This document shows positions 45,712 through 54,523 of a stretch of 64,000 nt of DNA, in pieces. This DNA comes from Sphaerochaeta sp. (GTDB taxonomy: Bacteria > Spirochaetota > Spirochaetia > Sphaerochaetales > Sphaerochaetaceae): the NCBI GenBank assembly GCA_022482495.1, contig JAKVPA010000002.1, positions 1 through 64,000 on the forward strand, given 5' to 3'. The first letter of the stretch is position 1, and each line of letters begins with the position of its first letter. The position numbers and the translations under genes were made by a program. Under the pieces are notes generated by a model. The model did no database searches. It had not been told where the DNA came from and was given only the letters and a program-made list of their open reading frames with translations.

Positions 45712-45717
45712 TATACT
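45712..45717 (+). promoter_or_regulatory. -10 box of nth
   Basis: TATACT followed by GAAACC and ATG at 45724. The spacing and the junction are the same as for the nitroreductase gene at 6066. No good -35 box is seen. Confidence 0.4.
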
Positions 45718-45723
45718 GAAACC

Positions 45724-46386
45724 ATGACAGAAGCAGCATGGGACGCAATGTTCGACCGGATGCGGAACGCAGTCGTCCAGGCGGGAGGGGATCTTCCCTC
45801 CGTCTCCCAGATCGCCCGGGAAAAACAGGATCCCTACCGGGTGCTGATCAGCACATTGCTGTCGCTCCGGACCAAAGACCAGGTGACGCTGGAAGCATCC
45901 CGAAGGCTGTTCGCCCTGGCGGACACCCCTCAGGCGATGGTGCGCCTCAGCCAGAAAGAAATCGAACAGGCGATCTTCCCCGCAGGCTTCTACCAGCGCA
46001 AAGCCCAGCAGATCCTCTCCATCTCCCACCTGCTGATCGATCGGTACGGCGGAGCCGTGCCGGCCGACCAGAAGGCGTTGATGGATCTTCCCGGCGTGGG
46101 AATCAAGACGGCCAACCTGACGCTGAACCTGGGTTTCGGCATCAACGCGCTCTGCGTCGACTGCCATGTGCACCAGATCGCCAACCGGATGGGCTGGGTG
46201 AAGACCAAAAGCCCGGAAGAGACGGAAAAAGCGCTGCAGAGCGTCATGCCACCCAAACACTGGATCCCGATGAACGAACTGCTGGTATCCTTCGGACAAC
46301 TGGTCTGCACCCCGGTCAGTCCCAAATGCTCCCGTTGCCCGGAAGCGGGCCACTGCCCAAAGATCGGAGTTACGAAAGCGCGATGA
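45724..46386 (+). CDS. nth: Endonuclease III
   Basis: A 220-aa DNA glycosylase/AP lyase for oxidised pyrimidines. The helix-hairpin-helix LMDLPGVGIKTANLTLNLGF (about 118-137) has the catalytic Lys, and NALCVDCHVHQIANRMG (about 140-156) has the catalytic Asp (the usual Thr after it is Cys here). The C-terminal 4Fe-4S cluster is C-x6-7-C-x2-C-x5-C (VCTPVSPKCSRCPEAGHC). The start at 45724 was chosen from homolog length and the -10 box; a Met 12 codons upstream is possible. It is divergent from aroF-pheA. Confidence 0.94.
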   Translation: MTEAAWDAMFDRMRNAVVQAGGDLPSVSQIAREKQDPYRVLISTLLSLRTKDQVTLEASRRLFALADTPQAMVRLSQKEIEQAIFPAGFYQRKAQQILSISHLLIDRYGGAVPADQKALMDLPGVGIKTANLTLNLGFGINALCVDCHVHQIANRMGWVKTKSPEETEKALQSVMPPKHWIPMNELLVSFGQLVCTPVSPKCSRCPEAGHCPKIGVTKAR

Positions 46387-46909
46387 ACCCCTTGGCTTTG
46401 GCCAGGAAGAACGCGCAGATCGTCTTGGCGTCCTTGACGGTACCGTCCAGAATCATCGACTGCACCTCGGCGGGCGTCTTCCACATCACCTGGATGAACT
46501 CATCGTCGTCCAAATGCCGTTCCCCCTGGGTAAGACCGGTGGCGAGAAACAGGAACAGTTTCTCCGTCACCATACCGGGGGACGGATACACTTCCCCCAG
46601 AGGCAGCATCGTGTTCGCCGTGCACCCCGTCTCCTCCTGAAGTTCCCGACGGGCTCCCGCCTCCGGAGACTCCGGACCCTTGTCCCGTTTTCCCGCGGGA
46701 ATCTCGATACACTCCTTTCCCATGGCGTACCGGTACTGCTTCTCCAACGCGATCTTTCCTTCCCCGTTGATGGCCAGTACCGCCACCCCGCCGGGGTGGT
46801 TGAGCAGATGGTATTCCCGTACCGTCCCGTCAGGAAGCCGAACCCCTTCTTCGGTGAACGACCAGAACGATCCCTGCAACAACGTCTTTTTGGAAACCGT
46901 CTCAACCAT
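46370..46909 (-). CDS. Nudix hydrolase, ADP-ribose pyrophosphatase-like
   Basis: A 179-aa enzyme. The Nudix box is seen as GARRELQEETGCTA with its upstream glycine-rich part (AGKRDKGPESPEA), residues about 72-100, giving the REx2EE metal site. IALEKQYRYAMGKECIEIPAG and YPSPGMVTEKLFLFLA place it in the ADP-sugar subgroup. It likely splits ADP-ribose to AMP and ribose-5-P. A good ribosome site (AGAGGA) precedes the ATG. Its 3' end overlaps the convergent nth gene by 17 nt. Confidence 0.9.
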   Translation of the reverse strand: MVETVSKKTLLQGSFWSFTEEGVRLPDGTVREYHLLNHPGGVAVLAINGEGKIALEKQYRYAMGKECIEIPAGKRDKGPESPEAGARRELQEETGCTANTMLPLGEVYPSPGMVTEKLFLFLATGLTQGERHLDDDEFIQVMWKTPAEVQSMILDGTVKDAKTICAFFLAKAKGFIALS

Positions 46910-46932
46910 GGCAATCCTCTCCCTCTACATGG

Positions 46933-46953
46933 AAAAAGGGCGCCGGAGCGCCC
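46933..46953 (-). terminator. Terminator before the Nudix gene
   Basis: Minus strand GGGCGC (46953-46948), loop TCCG, GCGCCC (46943-46938), then five T (46937-46933). It ends the transcript of the membrane protein at 46977-47405 and possibly of the methionine operon. Confidence 0.82.
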
Positions 46954-46976
46954 CTTTCCCGATTGTTGTATGCTCC

Positions 46977-47405
46977 TCAGCCGCGAAGCGCCCCGCCATA
47001 GGCGGAGACGGTGGCGGACAGAACGATCACATGGACCAGGAACGTCTCAAGCCACACCATGAAGCTGACGAAATCGTTGATGTCGCCGAAGCCGTCGACA
47101 AAATCGGCGAAGATGATGGTGAGCGCCCAGATCACCATCAAAATGATCATGGAGACGGTGACCACTTTGCCGGGAATCTGCTTGATGAACATCGAGGCCA
47201 GCACGCACAAGCCCGCCAGGAAAATCACCGCGCCGACGATAATGACAAAACTGTCACCCGCTTTGCCGAACAGATCAGCGACAAACGTATACAGATGACC
47301 GATCGCCTGCCCACTCTTTCCTTTGACAAATCCTTCGACGCCCATGGCGACGAACATCAGGCTGATGATGATCTTCAGCACACTCTGTTGGTCTTTGACT
47401 GCCAC
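46977..47405 (-). CDS. Hypothetical membrane protein
   Basis: A 142-aa protein with four hydrophobic segments (VLKIIISLMFVAMGVEGFV, FVIIVGAVIFLAGLCVLASMF, VVTVSMIILMVIWALTIIFA and WLETFLVHVIVLSATVS). No family recognised. The start is uncertain: the GTG at 47405 (VAVKDQQS) fits, but a strong ribosome site GGAAGG lies just upstream of an out-of-frame ATG, so a small sequence error may hide the true start. It is 108 nt downstream of metF with no terminator between. Confidence 0.55.
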   Translation of the reverse strand: MAVKDQQSVLKIIISLMFVAMGVEGFVKGKSGQAIGHLYTFVADLFGKAGDSFVIIVGAVIFLAGLCVLASMFIKQIPGKVVTVSMIILMVIWALTIIFADFVDGFGDINDFVSFMVWLETFLVHVIVLSATVSAYGGALRG

Positions 47406-47513
47406 TCTTTGCTGCCATACACTTCCTTCCTTTCCGAACGTTTTCGTACAGGAACAGCTGTTCCCGACACTCTGTCTGGATGGTACACGAAACATTCCCG
47501 CTTGGCTAGAGAC

Positions 47514-48467
47514 TCAGAACGAGGCCTCCACCACGCCGGCCACCGCCTCCGGTTTGCCCAGCGTATAGTAGTGGACGCCCGGTACCTGATGGGAAAGCAG
47601 ATCCTTGGTCTGCATGATGGCCCACTCCACTCCGACGGCCTTGATCGCCTTCAGGTCGGGTGCCTTCTGCACCGCATCGGCAAGATCCTTGGGAATGTCC
47701 ACGTGGAACGTCTGGGGAATGGTCTCCAGATCCTTCCTGCTGGAGAGCGGCTTCAGGCCGGGGATGATCGGACAGGTGATGCCCGCCGTGCGGCAGGCGT
47801 CGACGAACGCGTAGTAGCGGGCGTTGTCATAGAACAGTTGGGTGACGACGTACCCCGCCCCCTTCTCCACCTTCCGTTTCAGGTTGGCGATGTCGTCTTC
47901 CCCGTTGGGTGCCTCGGCGTGCTTTTCCGGGTAGCCCGCCACCCCGATGCAGAAATCTGTGGCGACCGGCGCTTTCACCGTCTCTTCCAGATATTTCCCA
48001 TGGTTCAGATCGACGATCTGCCCGACCAGTTGGTCGCTGTGGCTCCACCCGCCGGGGACCGGAACGAACCGCTTCTGGCCGGCCGGAGGATCGCCACGCA
48101 GGGCCAGGACGTTGTCGATCCCCAGAAAATTCAGCTCCACCAGGCTGTTCTCGATCTCCTCGGCGCTTTGGCCGCCGCAGATGATGTGGCTGACCACCGG
48201 AATGCCGAACGTATACTGGATCAACGCGGAGAGGGCAACCGTCCCCGGCCGCTTGTGGACCACCTTCCGTTCCACCAATCCGTCCGGCCGGTCGACATAC
48301 ACCACCTCGCTCTGATGGTTGGTGATGTTGATGTACGCCGGTTGGTATGCGCTGAGCGTCCGGATGGTCTGCAGCAATGACTGGATGTTGGCTCCCTTCA
48401 ACGGGGGAACGACTTCAAAGGTGAACAGTGGTTTTGTCGCCTTGGCAAGAATCTCAGTGACTTTCAT
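47514..48467 (-). CDS. metF: Methylenetetrahydrofolate reductase
   Basis: A 317-aa FAD enzyme reducing 5,10-methylene-THF to 5-methyl-THF, the methyl donor for MetH. The N-terminal FTFEVVPPLKGANIQSLLQT (about 15-34) has the catalytic Glu; INITNHQS, LGIDNVLALRGDPPAG and VTQLFYDNARYYAFVDACR are standard TIM-barrel elements. The start (MKVTEIL) lies 14 nt inside the metH end, so it is coupled. Length is as for bacterial MetF, with a slightly longer C-terminus. It is the last gene of the methionine operon. Confidence 0.95.
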   Translation of the reverse strand: MKVTEILAKATKPLFTFEVVPPLKGANIQSLLQTIRTLSAYQPAYINITNHQSEVVYVDRPDGLVERKVVHKRPGTVALSALIQYTFGIPVVSHIICGGQSAEEIENSLVELNFLGIDNVLALRGDPPAGQKRFVPVPGGWSHSDQLVGQIVDLNHGKYLEETVKAPVATDFCIGVAGYPEKHAEAPNGEDDIANLKRKVEKGAGYVVTQLFYDNARYYAFVDACRTAGITCPIIPGLKPLSSRKDLETIPQTFHVDIPKDLADAVQKAPDLKAIKAVGVEWAIMQTKDLLSHQVPGVHYYTLGKPEAVAGVVEASF

Positions 48468-51400
48468 CTTCCGCAACCTCCTGGATGAACGGGACCAGCT
48501 GGTCCGCCGGCACCCTTTTGCATCGGGCATAGTGTTCCAATTGCCGACGGGATATCTTTCCTACGGAGAAATACCGGACCATCGGAGCGGCAATGACCAC
48601 GGCGCAGATCGACGAGGGAGGATCCATCGCATAGGTTTCCGTCAGACGTACCCCGATCCTTGCGGTGGCGTCCAACGCGTCGAACAACGTCCGCTTCTCA
48701 CTGTGGTCCGGACAGGTGGGATACCCCGGTGCCGGACGGATCACCGCCGTCTGCGCGCCCCACGTTACGATCATCCGCCGTTGGGTCTCTTCGGCAAGCA
48801 CTTCGGCCATCCGGTCGTACAGCATCTGCCCAAGCAGGCGGCGGTACGGATCCTGTTCCTCCCATCGGGCAAGCTCGCTGGAGACGACGAACAGTCCCGC
48901 CGTATCATTCTCCCGGGCGATGAAATCGGCAAGGCACAGCCCGGTGGCTTCGTTGCGGAGAAAATGGAAATCATGGTCCCCGATACGCACCGTCATCCGG
49001 TCGCTGGAGGCGGGGAAGATCCCATAGACGGCCCGGCAGCCGGCACGAAGGCTGTCCAGAAACGCGGGCTCAGAGAGAAGCGCTTTGCCGTCCCGCACCA
49101 CACGCTCCGCTTCCTCACTTCCCCACGGTACGTTCCAGGCAAGGGTGAACTCCTTCCAGTTGATCGTTGCCGTCAATTCCTCCACCGGGAAATGGTCGAC
49201 CTGGAAGACCCCATGCACCGGACTTTGCGAGCCATGGGGATTCTGCCTCTGAAGCGTCAGCGCCTCTTCGAGCGAATGACGCTGCAAAGGCTCTTTGGGG
49301 ACCCGCATCGTCTGATACGCTTCCTTGATGCTCTGAAAATAGGATTCCCTGTCTTTTCCGACTGCCTTCATGGCGGCCAAAGCCATCGCCGAGGCGTCTG
49401 TCGTCTGGATCACCGGAGCATCGTACAGCGGAACGAGTTTCAGGGCGGTGTACAGCGGACTGGTCGTCGCGCCTCCGACGAAGATCGGGATCTGGGAGCC
49501 ACGCTCCTGGAAGTACTGGATCGTCCGGGCCATCTCGCCAAGGGATGGGGTGATCAACCCGGAGAGGGCCACCAGGTCGGCATGGCAGGACGCGGCTTCC
49601 TCCCAGATCCGTGGGGCGTCCACCATCACCCCGAGGTCATGCACCTCGAAGTTGTTGCAGGAGAGGACCAATGAGACGATGTTCTTGCCGATGTCGTGCA
49701 CATCCCCTTTCACCGTGGCAAGGACGACCTTCTTCTTCGCCGCTCCCTCCACCTGTTTCCCCAAAAGGGTTTTCTGGATCTTCGGTTGGAGGATGTCCAC
49801 CGCCTTGCGCATCGTCCGGGCCGAGCGAACCACCTGGGGCAGGAACAACTTTCCTTCTCCGAACAACGTCCCTACCGTTCCCATGCCGTCCATCAACGGA
49901 CCTTCCACCAGGGAAAGCGGATCCTCGCCATCCAATGCGGCCAAGTCCTGGGAGAGCAGGGAATCGTCCCCATGGACCACCGCCTGGGTGAGTCGTTCTT
50001 TGGGAGGGAGCGTTTTCCACGCTTCCACTTCTGTTTTCGTTTTGACGGGGGAGCCACTGGGGACCATCACGCCGGCAAGGGCGATGAGAGCCTCGCCACT
50101 GGCGTGGTCCCCGATGCGAAGCGCCCTGCTGATGATCTCCCGTTCCTCCGCTCCGATATGGGAGACATCCCGGTCCATCCCGGGATTGATGATGGCCATA
50201 TCCAGACCGGAAAGGTCCAGGAAGACGGAATGCATGGCGCCTCGGATGGCGTTGTTTCCACGGAACGCGAAGGAGAGGTTGCTCACGCCGCCACTGACAT
50301 GGACCTGGGGGATGTGCTGGTGGATCCACGCGACCGCTTGGATGAAATCCCGGGCGTAGCCGTCATGTTCCGGCACGCCGGTTGCGATGGCCAACACGTT
50401 GGGATCGATGATGATGTCTTCCGGCCTGATGCCCGCGCCAAAGAGCAGATCACAGCTTCTGCGGGCGCAGGCGATCTTCCGCTCCAACGTATCCGCCTGA
50501 CCCTGCTCGTCAAACAACATCACCACCATGGCGTGCCCGAAGCGCTGGATCTCTCGGGCATGATCCAGGAACACCGCCTCCCCTTCCTTCAGGGAGATGG
50601 AGTTGATGATGCACCGGCCCTGGATCTCTTCCATCGCCGCCTGGATGACGGAAAAGTCGGAAGAGTCGATCATCACCGGGATGCGGTTCACCGAAGGATC
50701 GCTCTGGATCATCCGGAGGAAGGTGACCATCGCGGTTTTGGCGTCCAGAAGCGGGGCATCCATGCAGATGTCCAACACATCGGCGCCACGATCCACTTCG
50801 TCCCGGGCGATGGCAAGCGCCTCGTCCCAGGCGCCGTTCGCGGCAAGCTTGGCGAACTTCGCCGAGCCCGCCACGTTGGTCCGCTCCCCGATGACGAACA
50901 ACTTCCCCTTCTCGGGGGAACGGACGTCCAACGAGGCAAGGCGCAACGCATGGTCATCCTTTTCGGGTATCTGCGGCTTCTTCCCTGCTACCAGCTGTTT
51001 GATGGCCCGGATATGATCCGGAGTGGTGCCGCAACAGCCCCCGACGATATTCAGGTCCGGTACCACGGAAGCAAGCGTAGCGGCGAACTCATCCGCCCCG
51101 ACCTGGTAGTTCCCTTCCTGGTCAGGGAACCCGGCGTTGGGATGGGCGGAGACGAGAAACGGGGATGTGGCGGCCAATTGGCGGATCTTGTCCGTCATCT
51201 CCTTCGGTCCGGTGGAACAGTTCAACCCCAGGGAGAACAGGGGGTAGCCGCTCAGGGAGACGATGACGCTCTCAAGGCTCTGGCCGGCAAGCGTCCGGCC
51301 ACTCTGGTCACTGAAGGTCATGCTGACCATGAGGGGGATGGTCCGGCCGTTCGCCTGCATCGCTTCCCGGCACCCATGGATGGCGCTTTTGGTCACCAAC

Positions 51401-51915
51401 GTATCGTACTGCGTTTCGATCAAGAAGAGATCGACACCACCATCCAGCAGCGCTTCGGCCTGCTCTCGGTACATGGCGACGAATTCAGAAAAGGTATGCC
51501 GCCGATAGGTGGGGTCCTCCACGTTGCCGGCAAGGGAGAGTGATTCTTTCCCCGGCCCAATGTCTCCGGCGATCCACGCCTCCCGCCCGCCCCTGGCCCG
51601 CCGGGCGATCTCGCAGGCGGCAAGGTTGATGGCCCGCACCTCTTCAGCCAAGCCGTATTCCTCCAAGGAAAAGCGGGTGGCGCAGAACGTATTGGTCTCA
51701 ATGATGTCCGCTCCTGCGTCCAGATAGGCGCGGTGGATCGATTCGATCACCTCCGGCCGGTTCAAGTTGAGCAGTTCATTGCAACTGGGTTCGTTGGTCT
51801 GGGTGCGCGCATTCCAGAACGCCGAAGCATCCAGATGGTGCGCCTGGATCATCGTGCCCATGGCGCCATCCAGCACCAGCACGCGTTCCCTTGCCGCCTC
51901 TCTGATATCCTTCAT
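48454..51915 (-). CDS. metH: Cobalamin-dependent methionine synthase, full length
   Basis: A 1153-aa enzyme moving a methyl group from methyl-THF via cobalamin to homocysteine. Homocysteine domain (about 1-310): VLDGAMGTMIQAHHL and Zn ligands in GLNCSTGPKEM and GGCCGTTPDHI. Pterin domain (about 325-600): VIGERTNVAGSAKFAKL. B12 domain (about 640-850): VKGDVHDIGKNIVSLV with the cobalt-binding His740. Activation domain (about 880-1153): RPAPGYPTCPDHSEK and SSICAVVIAAPMVRYFSVGK, so SAM-dependent repair should work. The start overlaps the UPF0280 stop (ATGA). No SAM or B12 riboswitch is seen in the operon leader. Confidence 0.97.
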   Translation of the reverse strand: MKDIREAARERVLVLDGAMGTMIQAHHLDASAFWNARTQTNEPSCNELLNLNRPEVIESIHRAYLDAGADIIETNTFCATRFSLEEYGLAEEVRAINLAACEIARRARGGREAWIAGDIGPGKESLSLAGNVEDPTYRRHTFSEFVAMYREQAEALLDGGVDLFLIETQYDTLVTKSAIHGCREAMQANGRTIPLMVSMTFSDQSGRTLAGQSLESVIVSLSGYPLFSLGLNCSTGPKEMTDKIRQLAATSPFLVSAHPNAGFPDQEGNYQVGADEFAATLASVVPDLNIVGGCCGTTPDHIRAIKQLVAGKKPQIPEKDDHALRLASLDVRSPEKGKLFVIGERTNVAGSAKFAKLAANGAWDEALAIARDEVDRGADVLDICMDAPLLDAKTAMVTFLRMIQSDPSVNRIPVMIDSSDFSVIQAAMEEIQGRCIINSISLKEGEAVFLDHAREIQRFGHAMVVMLFDEQGQADTLERKIACARRSCDLLFGAGIRPEDIIIDPNVLAIATGVPEHDGYARDFIQAVAWIHQHIPQVHVSGGVSNLSFAFRGNNAIRGAMHSVFLDLSGLDMAIINPGMDRDVSHIGAEEREIISRALRIGDHASGEALIALAGVMVPSGSPVKTKTEVEAWKTLPPKERLTQAVVHGDDSLLSQDLAALDGEDPLSLVEGPLMDGMGTVGTLFGEGKLFLPQVVRSARTMRKAVDILQPKIQKTLLGKQVEGAAKKKVVLATVKGDVHDIGKNIVSLVLSCNNFEVHDLGVMVDAPRIWEEAASCHADLVALSGLITPSLGEMARTIQYFQERGSQIPIFVGGATTSPLYTALKLVPLYDAPVIQTTDASAMALAAMKAVGKDRESYFQSIKEAYQTMRVPKEPLQRHSLEEALTLQRQNPHGSQSPVHGVFQVDHFPVEELTATINWKEFTLAWNVPWGSEEAERVVRDGKALLSEPAFLDSLRAGCRAVYGIFPASSDRMTVRIGDHDFHFLRNEATGLCLADFIARENDTAGLFVVSSELARWEEQDPYRRLLGQMLYDRMAEVLAEETQRRMIVTWGAQTAVIRPAPGYPTCPDHSEKRTLFDALDATARIGVRLTETYAMDPPSSICAVVIAAPMVRYFSVGKISRRQLEHYARCKRVPADQLVPFIQEVAEDESH

Positions 51916-52646
51916 AGCGAAACCACCTCCAAATCTCCCGCCACGGCAAGCTTGTCACCGCACAGCGCCAGAAATCCCTTTACAGTATGCAATATTTTCG
52001 CCTGCCGCGCCACCGAAGGGAGGTCATTCTCCCCATGCACCCGGTTGCAGAACGCCGTGGCGTACGCATCGGCCAGGGCCGCGTCCTGACAGGCGACCAT
52101 CACGGCATCGGCAGATCCGAAACTCAACGAAGGTCCCGTCGTACCGCTGGAGGTGGCGATTCCGATCGGACAGGATGAAGGAAGAACACGGATCCCGATT
52201 CTCCCATCCAGCGGGTTTCCCGGTGCGACCACCTTCACCACGATGGATTCCCGGACATCCACAAACAGATCCCCGCCGTTCTCCACCACCACTTCATCCA
52301 GAGAGAACCGCCGCTTCAGCGCCGATCCCACCTCTTGGGCGATGGCTCCGGCCACCGAGGCCATCGGGCCGACCCCGGCGGCTCTTCCCGCCTGGAGCAT
52401 TGCAGCCAAGAGAGGTGTTTCTCCATCGCCGGCAAGCGGCGTCAGGCTTGTCAGGAATCGAGGGTCAGAGGCGGAACGGATCTGGCTACGAAGTGACACC
52501 ACCAGGTGTCGTGCCGCATCCCGGATCCGGCCGGAATCCACAGAGGGCGTCCATCCGATGAAAAGATCGGTTTCCTGCACACTGAACGTGACGGTGGAAA
52601 ACCGTCCATCCAACATTCCGTTCCGATAGGTGCGTTCCTGATACAT
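51912..52646 (-). CDS. UPF0280 (COG2122) protein, ApbE-like fold
   Basis: A 244-aa protein. LPSSCPIGIATSSGTTGPSL (about 177-196), ENGGDLFVDV and CNRVHGENDLPSVARQAKIL are the family hallmarks. In anaerobes this family travels with COG1900 and NIL-ferredoxin proteins and has been linked genetically to homocysteine synthesis; its exact reaction is not settled. Here it sits between NIL-ferredoxin (1-nt overlap, TAATG) and metH (ATGA), the expected context. Confidence 0.88.
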   Translation of the reverse strand: MYQERTYRNGMLDGRFSTVTFSVQETDLFIGWTPSVDSGRIRDAARHLVVSLRSQIRSASDPRFLTSLTPLAGDGETPLLAAMLQAGRAAGVGPMASVAGAIAQEVGSALKRRFSLDEVVVENGGDLFVDVRESIVVKVVAPGNPLDGRIGIRVLPSSCPIGIATSSGTTGPSLSFGSADAVMVACQDAALADAYATAFCNRVHGENDLPSVARQAKILHTVKGFLALCGDKLAVAGDLEVVSL

Positions 52647-53044
52647 TACGCCACGGAGAACAACCGGAGCGGACAGGCGTGGACGCACAGCCCGCAGACC
52701 ACGCACCGGGATGGGTCGTACACCAGATGGGCATCCTTGTCCAGCGACAGCGCCCCGCTCTGGCAAACAGCGGTACAGGAACCGCAGTGCACGCATTTAT
52801 CCTGCACAAACAGGATGTCAGAGGCCATCGGAGAGACGGTGACTCCATAGCTTTCCAGCCATGCCACGGCATCTTTCAGATGGGAGGCCGTTCCCTCAAA
52901 CTCCACCACCAGCATGCCGCCCTTGCCGCTTGCCACATCGGCGTTGAGGATGTTGATCTCCAGATCATACGACTTGACCAGTTTTCCCACCACCGGCTTG
53001 TCCACCATCCGTGGAGAGAACCGAAGCGTATACCTGCGTTTCAT
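52646..53044 (-). CDS. NIL-domain ferredoxin
   Basis: A 132-aa protein. Residues 1-75 form a NIL domain (YTLRFSPRMVDKPVVGKLVK, then LEINILNADVASGKGGMLVV); residues about 80-132 hold two 4Fe-4S clusters (CVHCGSCTAVCQSGA and CVVCGLCVHACP). In Methanosarcina the equivalent protein is the reducing partner of the COG1900 homocysteine-forming enzyme. It overlaps the HcyBio gene by ATGA and the UPF0280 gene by 1 nt. Confidence 0.92.
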   Translation of the reverse strand: MKRRYTLRFSPRMVDKPVVGKLVKSYDLEINILNADVASGKGGMLVVEFEGTASHLKDAVAWLESYGVTVSPMASDILFVQDKCVHCGSCTAVCQSGALSLDKDAHLVYDPSRCVVCGLCVHACPLRLFSVA

Positions 53045-54198
53045 ACTTCCTCCTTTTGCCGCGGCTCCAACGGCCGCACAGAGCTTTCCGTGGGAAATGA
53101 CGCCACCGGTTCGGTAAGCAGGAATTTCCCATCCTTGATCCATCCGGAGAGAATACCGGCGATCTCCCGGGCTTTTGCCAGGGAGGACATCGGGGCGGTA
53201 TGGACCGTCCGGCCGTCAAGCTGAATGCGTCCGCTGCGCAGCTGTTCATAGTTGGTCCGGGCGATGGCGGGATGCCCGCTCTGGGCATAGTCACACACCA
53301 CCGTCTCGATCTCCCGGTTGCTGATGGAAAGCCGCGTCGCCATTTCCTCGTCCAGCACCGGGATGGGGATCCCCAGTCCGACGAACATCGACACGCCGTA
53401 CTTGTAGAAGTACGCGGCGCGCAGATATTCGGTGGTCATCTCCTTGGCGTTCCCCACCACGGCCAAGGTGGCCGCTCCTCCAAGGGGAATGCCTTTGTCG
53501 TTCCGCTTCTGCATCGTATTGAACTGGGTGCCGTTCCAGACGACGTATCCCGTCGCCCCCCCAAGGAAGATCCGTGTCCCGATGCCAATGGTCCGCAGGT
53601 ATGGATCGTTGAGCAGTGGGGAAAGCTCGCCGGAAGTGGAATAGGTCACGTTGTTCCGATGGGGCAGCAGGCACCCCATGTAGGTGTACATGATGGCATC
53701 CGACCCATTGGTCGCCGCCGCGTAGTTCTGGTAGGCGTTGCGGGGATTGAACAGGTAGAACTCGTTGACCGTATCCTTGGTGATCCAGGTGTCGATCTCC
53801 TTGGTCGGATAGCAGTCCGTCCCTTTTCCCCGTGCATGGAGATGCACCTGCTTGCCGTCGACCAGATCCTGGATGACGTTGGCGCCGCCGTAGGCGTTGT
53901 CGTACCGGCTCTCCGCCGTGGCTCCGATGTAGCTGTCCACCGCGGCCAGCCCTTCGTAGCAGTCCACCCCGTTGATCTCGATCTCTTCCATCCGGATTCC
54001 CGGCTTCCAATGACCGAAGTTGATCACCGCGCCGGATGAGCACATCGGCCCGAACGTCGCCGTTGTGACGACATCCACTTCCTTGGCCAAGGTGGCGCAG
54101 TCCTTTTCCTTGGCAAGACGGGTGAATTCCTCGGCGGTCATCACCACCACCGAACCGTTCGCGATCTTTTCGTTGATTTCCCTAATGGTCTTGGCCAT
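53041..54198 (-). CDS. Homocysteine biosynthesis protein (HcyBio, COG1900/DUF39)
   Basis: A 385-aa enzyme proposed to form homocysteine directly from aspartate semialdehyde and a sulfide source, replacing the O-acyl-homoserine route. TIREINEKIANGSVVVMTAE, FGPMCSSGAVINFGHW with Cys53, HARGKGTDCYPTKEI with Cys129, YMGCLLPHRNNVTYSTSGEL and IGTRIFLGGATGYVVWNGTQ are typical. The two Cys are candidate sulfur carriers. It is unlike the fused HcyBio-CBS forms: it ends without CBS domains and relies on the separate NIL-ferredoxin next door. Start overlaps the upstream gene by 17 nt. Confidence 0.92.
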   Translation of the reverse strand: MAKTIREINEKIANGSVVVMTAEEFTRLAKEKDCATLAKEVDVVTTATFGPMCSSGAVINFGHWKPGIRMEEIEINGVDCYEGLAAVDSYIGATAESRYDNAYGGANVIQDLVDGKQVHLHARGKGTDCYPTKEIDTWITKDTVNEFYLFNPRNAYQNYAAATNGSDAIMYTYMGCLLPHRNNVTYSTSGELSPLLNDPYLRTIGIGTRIFLGGATGYVVWNGTQFNTMQKRNDKGIPLGGAATLAVVGNAKEMTTEYLRAAYFYKYGVSMFVGLGIPIPVLDEEMATRLSISNREIETVVCDYAQSGHPAIARTNYEQLRSGRIQLDGRTVHTAPMSSLAKAREIAGILSGWIKDGKFLLTEPVASFPTESSVRPLEPRQKEEV

Positions 54199-54517
54199 CC
54201 GTTCCTCCGATCGTCATCACGTTGATCAAATGATAGGCAGGTACTTCGTACGGATGGGCGCGCTTCAGCGCTTCCACCGCCTGGGCGGCGTGCAGTTCGT
54301 CCACCACCACCTCGATGCGGTACTCCACGACCTTTTCCAGCTTTCCGACCTTGCCGAGAAACGGATCACTCCCAAACAACGGGCGGAACTGCCCTTCCCC
54401 TTTGACCGTCCAGCAACAGTGGTCATAGCCGTCCATACATCCGCATCCTGCGTCAAACAACGCCTGCTTGACCGCCTCCAGATGGGATTCGGGCACATAC
54501 GTTACCAGTACATACAT
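54182..54517 (-). CDS. YqfO/NIF3-type C-terminal domain protein
   Basis: A 111-aa protein equal to the stand-alone middle domain of YqfO (NIF3 family, PII/CutA-like fold). MYVLVTYVPESHLEAVKQAL, then FDAGCGCMDGYDHCCWTVKG and RAHPYEVPAYHLINV are typical; the Cys-rich GCGCMDGYDHCC is unusual and could bind metal. Stand-alone versions have no known role. It is the first gene of the methionine operon and overlaps HcyBio by 17 nt. The ATG at 54517 is 6 nt after a -10-like TACCAT, with no ribosome site. Confidence 0.78.
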   Translation of the reverse strand: MYVLVTYVPESHLEAVKQALFDAGCGCMDGYDHCCWTVKGEGQFRPLFGSDPFLGKVGKLEKVVEYRIEVVVDELHAAQAVEALKRAHPYEVPAYHLINVMTIGGTDGQDH

Positions 54518-54523
54518 ATGGTC

